Made by a program: the position numbers and the translations under genes. The notes beneath the pieces were generated by a model that was given only the letters and a program-made list of their open reading frames with translations, searched no databases and was not told the origin of the DNA. From contig JAWPMT010000005.1 in the NCBI GenBank assembly GCA_033344775.1, positions 372,001 to 436,000 on the forward strand: a stretch of DNA of 64,000 bases, in the 5' to 3' direction. Source of the DNA: Cytophagales bacterium. GTDB lineage: Bacteria > Bacteroidota > Bacteroidia > Cytophagales > Cyclobacteriaceae. This document shows, piece by piece, positions 57,060-64,000 of the stretch; position 1 is the first letter of the stretch, and each line of letters begins with the position of its first letter.

Positions 57060-58919
57060 TCAGTTAAAAAATTCATCCATCAATATTCCGAAAGTGATCA
57101 CGGTGATCAATAGATCGCTTTCGAATGGTATGTTCAACTTGAACCCTTCCTGACTGTATTCTTTTTTAAGCTGTTCTATGCGGTCCGGATTAAAAAATCC
57201 CTGTTTCTTGATTAAATCGTACGAAAGAAGATCATTCACGTATTCGACGTTGTTTTGTAGTAAATAAGGGCTGCCAGGAGCAACGAAGCCAAATTTCTCC
57301 CTATCTATGACTTCTTTAGGGACAAATCTTGACGCCATTCTTTTTAGTATATATTTCTCTGTAAAGTCGTTGAGTTTTAATGAAGCAGGCACCTGAGTGG
57401 CGAACTCAACAAAATCCTTGTCTAAAAACGGGTATCGCACTTCCACTGAGTTGGCCAATGCCATTCTGTCGCCATGGTCGGATACCAAATGATCTACTAA
57501 TCTGACTTTATAATCTATATACGACCTCTTACTAATCACATCCCGGTTACGAATCCTGTCTTTATTGATGACATGATGGTTCAGGCAATTTACTTCATCG
57601 AAAGAGGCGTTGAGATCATCAGAATACAACCCCCTTTTTATTTTTTCCAGCTCGGAAAAGTTGGTTTCATAAAACATGGACTTATCACCCCAGATCTTAT
57701 TTCTGAGTTCTTCCTCTTCGGGGCTTGCTGCATTTTGCACCATGTTCATTGCCCTCATTTTATCAAACCTGTATCCTACATAACCAGCAAAAAGCTCATC
57801 AGAACCCTCTCCTGACAATATGGCTTTGATCCCTCTGGACCTGGTAGACGCAGATAACGAAAGTGAAGCGGTATTATAGGTTTCTTTGAGCGGGCATTCG
57901 CAATGATATATTGCCCGTCTCAGCCCTTTGCTAATGTCATTATAAAAGAACGTCTTTTTGTTAAGGTTGGAATTGCTTTTATCAGCCACCAATACTTGAT
58001 AAGGTGTTTCAGAAATGTCAGATTGCGTAAAATCAATTGAAAATGCTTCTTTGCGCATATCCGGCTGCAATTGATTCACTTTCATGGTAATCATGGATGA
58101 ATCCAAACCTCCACTCAGATAGAGTCCCATTGGGACATCCGCCCTCAACCTAAGTTTAATTGATTTTTCAAATAGCTCTTCCAGTCGGTTAATGTAATAC
58201 TCTTCCGATTTGCCATTTAACTGTACTTCTCCCTCGGGGTAGATAAGATCCCAGTATTCATGGTTTTCTATTTTTCCATGCCTGTCAATTGCCAAGTAAT
58301 GACCATTTTCCAGGCTATGGATATTCTTGAACATGGTTCTGGGACTTATTAAACCGGCAAATGTAAAAACCTGGTCAAGTCCTACAGGATCAACTTCACG
58401 TGATACCAGAGGGTGTTGAAGAATTGCTTTTATTTCTGATCCAAAAATGAATGTATTCTGAACGAAGGTGTAATGCAGTGGGCATATTCCCATTTGATCA
58501 CGAGCGCAATAGAGGGCCTTTTTATTTTTATCATAGATGGCAAAGGCGAATTGGCCATTCAATTGTTGCAGTAAATCCATTCCGCATTCTTCATACAAAT
58601 GAAGGATTACTTCAATATCTGATTTGGTTCTGAACTGATGGCCTCTGGATGTCAGTTGTTCTCTAAGTTCTATGTAATTGAATACCTCGCCATTGCATAT
58701 AAGAATAATGGATTCATCCTCGTTCAAGATGGGTTGCATGCCCATTTCCAAACCGATGATGCTAAGCCTGCTAAACCCCAGGGCTACATTCTCGAATAAA
58801 AGTGTGTCTTGATCGTCCGGCCCTCTATGAAAGTGCTGGGCATTCATTTCTTTGATTATTTCATGATCTTCACCTGAAATTCTTTTATCGAATTTTATAA
58901 AGCCTGTTATGCCACACAT
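57060..58919 (-). CDS. asnB: Asparagine synthetase (glutamine-hydrolysing)
   Basis: 619 residues, the usual length for AsnB. The class II glutaminase nucleophile is Cys2 (MCGITGF), which fixes the start, followed by HRGPDD (31-36), NGEVFNY (76-82) and the C-terminal synthetase domain with the PP-loop SGGLDSS at 269-275. It converts Asp, ATP and Gln to Asn, although homologues in biosynthetic clusters may amidate other carboxylates. Three adenylation domains in this window read as Asn-type, so supply of Asn for the peptide is the simplest role. It sits 117 bases before the giant NRPS, in the same direction. An alternative is amide formation on the product. Confidence 0.93.
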   Translation of the reverse strand: MCGITGFIKFDKRISGEDHEIIKEMNAQHFHRGPDDQDTLLFENVALGFSRLSIIGLEMGMQPILNEDESIILICNGEVFNYIELREQLTSRGHQFRTKSDIEVILHLYEECGMDLLQQLNGQFAFAIYDKNKKALYCARDQMGICPLHYTFVQNTFIFGSEIKAILQHPLVSREVDPVGLDQVFTFAGLISPRTMFKNIHSLENGHYLAIDRHGKIENHEYWDLIYPEGEVQLNGKSEEYYINRLEELFEKSIKLRLRADVPMGLYLSGGLDSSMITMKVNQLQPDMRKEAFSIDFTQSDISETPYQVLVADKSNSNLNKKTFFYNDISKGLRRAIYHCECPLKETYNTASLSLSASTRSRGIKAILSGEGSDELFAGYVGYRFDKMRAMNMVQNAASPEEEELRNKIWGDKSMFYETNFSELEKIKRGLYSDDLNASFDEVNCLNHHVINKDRIRNRDVISKRSYIDYKVRLVDHLVSDHGDRMALANSVEVRYPFLDKDFVEFATQVPASLKLNDFTEKYILKRMASRFVPKEVIDREKFGFVAPGSPYLLQNNVEYVNDLLSYDLIKKQGFFNPDRIEQLKKEYSQEGFKLNIPFESDLLITVITFGILMDEFFN

Positions 58920-59113
58920 ACTATGTCAATGATGGTTTACATTCTCTTTAGCACTACCGTACCAAAGTGTCCGTGGAATTGATTGTTGTTTAATAATATT
59001 TTAAGATCCCTGATGTTGAGGCGTTAAGCTTCACCAATGAATGTATACAGGGGAAGGAAAATTCTCTATTCGAAGAGGATTCTAATTTTAGCTGAATTGT
59101 AAATTCATTCGGT
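58920..59113. other. Intergenic gap, no clear signal
   Basis: 194 bases between the monooxygenase and asparagine synthetase genes. I see only weak inverted repeats (GAATT-TAC-AATTC near 59100 and CTCT-ATTCGA-AGAG near 59070), neither followed by a T-run in the direction of transcription. No Bacteroidota-type TAnnTTTG promoter element is present on the coding strand. Confidence 0.4.
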
Positions 59114-60175
59114 TCAATGAACTCTTTCCTGAATGGGATGTGCCTGTAATTTCTGCAATGTCGCAAGGTTTTTCAACCGGTCAATCACCTTTGACGGTTC
59201 AACTCCAAAATCGACCAGACAAGCTATTTCGTCTATTCCAATTTCACTCACTTGTTCAACGAACGACGAGCAATGCTCTACTGTACCAATTAAAGCAGCA
59301 CTTTTGCTATATCGCTCATAGGAAAATTTTAACATGAGTTCTTTGTCCTCTTCCGGGATATCGTCTGGATTGTATCCTGCTTCTTCATAGATGATTTTAC
59401 TTAGGCTGGTGGCACTCTTCAGGTATTCAATGAATGGCTGTTCAACCGCTTCCCCAATATCTTCGCCATCATCACCAACATAGGTATGCAACATTAATGC
59501 TACTCTCCCTTCTTCCGGAGCGTATCCATTTTGTAATCTGGCCTCTCTGTATAATTGAACTTTTCTTGCCACATCTGCCGGTTCCTGACCCAACAGGTGC
59601 GTCAGTAAATTCGCTCCCATTTCACCTGCTTTGATGTAAGTCTGTTCGTTGCCCGCTGCAGTTACCCATATAGGCAATTCCTTTTGAATAGGAGCTGGGA
59701 AAATACGGAACTCTATTTCTTTGCCGTGACCATTTTCCCTTATCGTACTACCTCCTTTCCACAGTTTTTTTATCAGTTCAATCTGATCATACATGATCTG
59801 GTGCCGGTCCTGATAATTGTCCTTTGCCAAAACGAAATCATTACCATTCCAGCCAGAGGCAAATGACAAAGAAACCCTGCCACCTGACAGGTTATCCACC
59901 ACGGACCACTCTTCTGCAATTCTGACTGGATCATGCAAAGGAGAAACCACACTCCCACTCCTTAACTCAATGTTATTGGTGATCATAGCCAGAGCGGAAC
60001 TAATGACAGACGGATTAGGGAAAAGTCCTCCAAAATCGTGAAAATGACGTTCTGGTACCCATACGCCACTAAGGCCATTTTGGTCCGCGTATTTAACCAA
60101 TTCGGTCAATAAGTGATATTTGTTTTCAGCTTGAACTTCATAATTAGAAAAAAAGAAAAGGCTAAAATCTATCAT
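59114..60175 (-). CDS. Luciferase-like flavin-dependent monooxygenase, natural-product type
   Basis: A 353-residue (beta/alpha)8 bacterial-luciferase-like protein. The start MIDFSLFFFSNYE and the segments WVPERHFHDFGGLFPNPSV, SVVSPLHDPVRIAEEWSVV and LSFASGWNGNDF match the family called natural product biosynthesis LLM (MupA/Atu3640-like), which occurs free or fused within NRPS and PKS lines. Family members are expected to use reduced FMN and O2, but the reaction here (C- or N-hydroxylation, for example beta-hydroxylation of a carrier-bound residue) cannot be read from sequence. It lies 56 bases after the preceding NRPS and between the two halves of a split module, so the substrate may be tethered to one of the neighbouring carriers. 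The start is well fixed by the family N-terminus. Confidence 0.9.
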   Translation of the reverse strand: MIDFSLFFFSNYEVQAENKYHLLTELVKYADQNGLSGVWVPERHFHDFGGLFPNPSVISSALAMITNNIELRSGSVVSPLHDPVRIAEEWSVVDNLSGGRVSLSFASGWNGNDFVLAKDNYQDRHQIMYDQIELIKKLWKGGSTIRENGHGKEIEFRIFPAPIQKELPIWVTAAGNEQTYIKAGEMGANLLTHLLGQEPADVARKVQLYREARLQNGYAPEEGRVALMLHTYVGDDGEDIGEAVEQPFIEYLKSATSLSKIIYEEAGYNPDDIPEEDKELMLKFSYERYSKSAALIGTVEHCSSFVEQVSEIGIDEIACLVDFGVEPSKVIDRLKNLATLQKLQAHPIQERVH

Positions 60176-60231
60176 GTTGGTTTCAGTTATTTAATGGACT
60201 TAATCAATAAGTTTATGACCCCTTATGGAGG

Positions 60232-61520
60232 CTATATGGTCTGATCTTGAAAGTCTTCTTCTAATTCAATTTCTTCAATGACTTGTTGAGGGTCATTTGA
60301 AATTACATGGAGTATGTTCCGGTAATACCCCATAAGCAATTCAATGTTTTCATCATCATACAATTCACTACTATAGACAAAAGCCACATTGATCTTTTCA
60401 TCTATTTCATCAACTTTTATGACGAATTCATACTCACCCTTTATTTGTTTCCCCACACTGAAAGGAACGAATTTCAACTTACCGAGCTCTTCCGTATGAT
60501 CGATTGCATTCGAAAAGGAAAAATAATGATCAAAAATGGGGTTTCTTGACAGCTCTGCATGACTTTCATTGACCATACCTACCATCTGGTCAAATTGAAT
60601 ATCCTGATTATCGAAAGCCTGGAGAACACAGTCTTTGACCTCACTTAAAAAGTCAAAATAAAAATTCTCAGGGTCGACACTGATCCTCAATGGTATCACG
60701 TTAACAAAGGTCCCTACAATATCCTTCCATGCAGTCTGGGTTCTTCCATGTGCCTCGGTCCCAATGATAATATCTGAATTTCCAGACATCTTGTGTAGAA
60801 GAATATAGTAAGCTGACAGAAAAACCATAAAATCCGAGACATTGGTTTTAACCGCAAATTTTTTAATGTCCCTAAGAAATTGATCGGTAATATCAAACTG
60901 CTTATAATCCACTAATTGGGTATTCGCAATATTCCGGCTTTGTATCGTAGGCAGATCAGTTCTTACGATTTCACCCGACAGCTTTTGCTTCCAAAAATCT
61001 TTCTGTTGACTTAGCTTTCCTTTAATGCTATTGATCCAATTGGCATAATCTTTATACTGGAATTCTAACGGGGTGATTTTTTCTCCGAAATAGAAATTCT
61101 TGAAATCGTTAATCAATACGTTGAGAGAAATGCGATCCGAAATAATGTGGTGTATATCAACGAACAGGAAATTACCGTCTTTACTTTTCAATAAACCACA
61201 TCGCATCATGGATTTTCCAGATAGATCAAATGGTCTTATGAAATGTTTGAATGCTTCTTCAACTGAATTGAATTTGTTTCCATCAATAATTTCCAGATTA
61301 AAAGTGAAATCCTGATTTACTTTTTGGATGACCCCTTCATCTAACAGAATGAAACTAGTTCTTAAATTATCATGCCGGTTAACTAATTTCTGAAAGGAAG
61401 CATTCAACGTATCTTCATCTATTTCTCCTTTAATTTCCACTGGCATCGAAATATTAAAAGACGTATTTTCATTATGCAGCAAATGTTGATAATACATCCG
61501 CTCCTGGGCCGGAGACGCAG
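60232..61520 (-). other. Orphan C-terminal condensation domain (split module)
   Basis: Begins about at EFYPASPAQERMYYQ and carries HHIISDR as its catalytic motif, with second His and Asp kept. The protein ends soon after the domain in an acidic tail (EEIELEEDFQD). It has no A-T partner in cis. The natural partner is the A-T didomain that opens the NRPS starting at 56942, two genes downstream. No recognised docking domain is visible at either end. Confidence 0.8.
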
Positions 61521-64000
61521 GATAGAATTCTTTTTTCTCTACTTTGGAAATTTGTGTACCATCTTTTTGTTTATGTTCTAAAATAAGATTCGACATTTCA
61601 ATGATCGAAGTATTCTGAAAAATATCTATCATGTTAAGTCTGACAGAAAATTCCTCATAAATTCTATTGATCAAATGAAATATTTTGATCGAATGCCCTC
61701 CTATTTCAAAAAAGCTACGATCAGTACCAATCTGATTTTTCTCCAATTTCAGGACATCAGCCCATATACTCACCAGTTTGCTTTCTGATTCATTTACAGG
61801 TGACAGACCACCTTCCGTAGCACTAAAATCTGGTCTTGGCAACGCTTTTCTATCCGTTTTGCCATTCGGTGATAAAGGAATTTTATCCAGTTGAATAAAG
61901 TGAGGTGGGATCATGCTATATGGCAGATTGCCATTTAGGAATAGCCTTAATTCATCTAAATCGACGGACTCATCACTTACAAAGTACCCACATAAAATCT
62001 TTTCTCCATCTATATCTTCTATCGTGGAAACTACTGCCTCCTTTATAGCAGGATGCTTCAAGATATTTTCTTTTATATCATCTAATTCAATACGAACTCC
62101 GTTGATTTTTACCTGATTATCTATTCTACCTAAAATCTCGAATTCGCCGTTATCATTGATCCTGCCAAGGTCCCCGGTCCTATAAATCAGGTCATCTGTG
62201 TCCTTTGAAAAAGGATTAGGGAGAAATGACGCTTTGGTTTTCTCCTGGTCGAGATACCCTAGCGTTCTGTACGGGGTTCTGACATAAACTTCTCCAATAG
62301 CTCCATGGGGACACGGATTCAGCAACGTATTGTCCAAAAGCATCATTTGTGCGCCCATTGTGGCTTCAACAGCAGCGTGCTCTTTAGTAATATCTTCCGG
62401 CTGAATTAGATGAAAGGATTTGATTATAGTGGTTTCTGTTGCCCCATATAAATTAACTAGTTGAACACGGTCTCCAAAAATTTCATACCAATGCTTCAAT
62501 TCGGATAGATGTATCTTTTCTCCTGATAGAAACAAATAATTCAGATCACTAAATATATTTTTCTCTATCCCTCCCTGTTGAATCAGCTTAAAGAAACTCG
62601 GGACACAATGTATGATGTTTATCCGCTCGGAGGATATCCATTCCTTTAATTTTCGGGAATTAGCTACTACAGATTCATCCGGAATACAGACGGTTCCTCC
62701 TGAACACAGAGGAACGAATATATCTTTTAGAATGGCATCAAACCCCGGATTGCTGAATTGACTGAATCTAGCTTGTTCAACTCCCTCAAACTCAATTAGG
62801 TACCAATCAACAAAATGTACCAACCCTTGATTTTGACCAAGTATTCCTTTGGGAGTGCCGGTGCTACCGGATGTAAAGTAGATATAAATGGGGTCATCCA
62901 GTTGGTAGTTATTTTTATGCTGAACAGGTTTTTCATTCTGTTTTTCAATTTCATCAATGGTTATCCATGTAATGCCATCATTTAATGAATCCAGTTGTTC
63001 ATATTGCTCAGGCTTCTGATCTGTAATAATGTATTTGGTTCCTGTATGGTCAACCATTGAAGATAATCTCTCCATAGGCATCAAGACCTCTAATGGTACA
63101 AATGACATCCTTGATTTAAGAATACCCAACATGGAAGAAATCAGCCAATGACGGTCTTCAAGTAGAAGACCGATATTGGTATGTTCTACTATATTGTAAT
63201 CAAGAATTGCATTGGAGACCTTGTTTACTTCGTTTTCAATTTGTGCATAGGTGAATGATCTTCCATTATACTCTATCGCACAATTCTCACTGTACTTTTG
63301 AAAGCTATCGCTCAACCTTTTTTGAATAGGAGCGATATCAAACGCATTATTAAGATCCTTAGAGAAATTTTCCCTTATTGAGACATACTCTTGATCATCG
63401 TACAAGGAAACATTTTTCACTAACGTATCCGGATTCCGGATGATCGAATAAATAATGTTCTTTAAATGCGCAGAAACATAATTCACCAACTCATCTTCAA
63501 ATACATTTCCATTATAAGTGAATTTTACTTCAAATTGATCAGTCGGAGTGACTGTCAGATTGAAATCATAATTGGTCTGAACTGAATAGGTTGAATTACT
63601 TATTTCAAACGGATTACTGATTTTTTTACCCGAAACATTAATTTCCTGGGAAATAGGTATGTTCTCAAAGGTGATGATATGATTGAATAAATTCCTCCCC
63701 AGTCCACTTAAAGATTGTATTTCTGACAGAGGATGATAGTGATGTCCCTCTCCTTCTAACGCATGCTCTTGCATGTCTTTTAGCAAGTCTCCTATCTTGG
63801 AGTTTGGATCATATTTTATCCTAACCGGTATGGTATTGATGAATAGGCCTACCATATTTTCAATACCCTCAATTTCTGCCGGCCTACCTGATACTACTGT
63901 ACCGAAAACAATGTCGTTAACATTATTGTATTTTGTTAGAAGGTACCCCCACGCAAATTGAAATAAAGTATTCGCGGTAATGCCATAACCCTGAGCGACT
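60232..64000 (-). CDS. NRPS, 5' part missing at right edge: (C)-A-T-C
   Basis: The frame is open to the window edge, so the true start lies outside. Domains in order: the rear of a condensation domain (VSGRPAEIEG and GLFINTIPVRI segments, which resemble the C domain that follows the epimerase in the 6169-residue NRPS, i.e. the D-donor type), an adenylation domain (core TSGSTGTPKG near 62870, NLYGATETT, YRTGDLGR, GKTDRKAL), a carrier with GGHS near 61695, and a complete terminal C domain with HHIISDR near 61140 (the usual Gly after Asp is Arg). There is no A domain after this last C, and the next NRPS gene begins with an A domain, so one module appears split between two proteins. My by-eye pocket reading is D-A-K-H-F-S-L-I-I-K, which I cannot assign to a substrate. 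The D-donor-like first C implies that an epimerase ends the preceding module off the right edge. NRPS identity is certain; the substrate is unknown. Confidence 0.95.
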   Translation of the reverse strand, partial: VAQGYGITANTLFQFAWGYLLTKYNNVNDIVFGTVVSGRPAEIEGIENMVGLFINTIPVRIKYDPNSKIGDLLKDMQEHALEGEGHHYHPLSEIQSLSGLGRNLFNHIITFENIPISQEINVSGKKISNPFEISNSTYSVQTNYDFNLTVTPTDQFEVKFTYNGNVFEDELVNYVSAHLKNIIYSIIRNPDTLVKNVSLYDDQEYVSIRENFSKDLNNAFDIAPIQKRLSDSFQKYSENCAIEYNGRSFTYAQIENEVNKVSNAILDYNIVEHTNIGLLLEDRHWLISSMLGILKSRMSFVPLEVLMPMERLSSMVDHTGTKYIITDQKPEQYEQLDSLNDGITWITIDEIEKQNEKPVQHKNNYQLDDPIYIYFTSGSTGTPKGILGQNQGLVHFVDWYLIEFEGVEQARFSQFSNPGFDAILKDIFVPLCSGGTVCIPDESVVANSRKLKEWISSERINIIHCVPSFFKLIQQGGIEKNIFSDLNYLFLSGEKIHLSELKHWYEIFGDRVQLVNLYGATETTIIKSFHLIQPEDITKEHAAVEATMGAQMMLLDNTLLNPCPHGAIGEVYVRTPYRTLGYLDQEKTKASFLPNPFSKDTDDLIYRTGDLGRINDNGEFEILGRIDNQVKINGVRIELDDIKENILKHPAIKEAVVSTIEDIDGEKILCGYFVSDESVDLDELRLFLNGNLPYSMIPPHFIQLDKIPLSPNGKTDRKALPRPDFSATEGGLSPVNESESKLVSIWADVLKLEKNQIGTDRSFFEIGGHSIKIFHLINRIYEEFSVRLNMIDIFQNTSIIEMSNLILEHKQKDGTQISKVEKKEFYPASPAQERMYYQHLLHNENTSFNISMPVEIKGEIDEDTLNASFQKLVNRHDNLRTSFILLDEGVIQKVNQDFTFNLEIIDGNKFNSVEEAFKHFIRPFDLSGKSMMRCGLLKSKDGNFLFVDIHHIISDRISLNVLINDFKNFYFGEKITPLEFQYKDYANWINSIKGKLSQQKDFWKQKLSGEIVRTDLPTIQSRNIANTQLVDYKQFDITDQFLRDIKKFAVKTNVSDFMVFLSAYYILLHKMSGNSDIIIGTEAHGRTQTAWKDIVGTFVNVIPLRISVDPENFYFDFLSEVKDCVLQAFDNQDIQFDQMVGMVNESHAELSRNPIFDHYFSFSNAIDHTEELGKLKFVPFSVGKQIKGEYEFVIKVDEIDEKINVAFVYSSELYDDENIELLMGYYRNILHVISNDPQQVIEEIELEEDFQDQTI

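Overview
This window lies wholly inside a very large nonribosomal peptide synthetase (NRPS) cluster. Every gene I can support is on the minus strand, so transcription and assembly run from the right edge to the left edge, and the cluster continues past both edges. The DNA is AT-leaning (low to mid 40s % GC by eye). Starts mostly lack a strong Shine-Dalgarno, and the condensation domains have the SSAQRR(M/L)YFLYQ style. I infer a Bacteroidota bacterium, perhaps Cytophagales or Chitinophagales; the phylum is moderately secure and the order is a guess.

Layout in transcription order: (1) 60232-64000, the 3' part of an NRPS gene, (C)-A-T-C. (2) 59114-60175, a luciferase-like monooxygenase of the natural-product type. 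(3) 57060-58919, a glutamine-hydrolysing asparagine synthetase. (4) 38433-56942, a 6169-residue NRPS, A-T / C-A(Thr)-T-E / C-A(Asn)-T / C-A(Gly)-T / Cy-A(Cys, internal oxidase)-T / C. (5) 36779-38296, an exported serine hydrolase of the S12/beta-lactamase type. (6) 34779-36572, a free-standing A-T protein whose pocket lacks the amino-acid-binding Asp. (7) 33529-34632 and 32683-33489, a two-enzyme set like GriH/GriI that makes 3-amino-4-hydroxybenzoate (3,4-AHBA). (8) 31596-32363, an SAM methyltransferase. (9) 18853-31536, a 4227-residue four-module NRPS. (10) 15512-18856 and 12030-15362, two duplicated one-module NRPSs with TubC-type docking domains. (11) 1-11989, a further NRPS with docking domain and four modules, cut by the left edge.

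Reading the pockets against GrsA-PheA by eye gives, in collinear order: unknown, unknown, D-Thr, Asn, Gly, thiazole (from Cys), an aryl unit (inferred 3,4-AHBA), Asn, unknown, unknown, unknown, Lys-like, unknown (basic?), Leu, unknown, Ser, Asn, and onward. The window holds 17 adenylation domains, 17 condensation or cyclization domains (some partial), one epimerase, one oxidase and no thioesterase. I see no transporter, regulator, MbtH or phosphopantetheinyl transferase gene.

The most interesting system is the middle. A Cys-to-thiazole module ends in an orphan C domain. It is followed by a free-standing A-T protein with a non-alpha-amino-acid pocket, the AHBA genes and then an NRPS that begins with C. 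This predicts an o-aminophenol carboxylate built into the middle of a long peptide directly after a thiazole, with the chance of benzoxazole closure. Also notable are modules split between proteins (C | A) exactly where tailoring genes sit, a fresh tandem duplication of a one-module gene that left a pseudogene scar, and A-domain replacement within that duplication.
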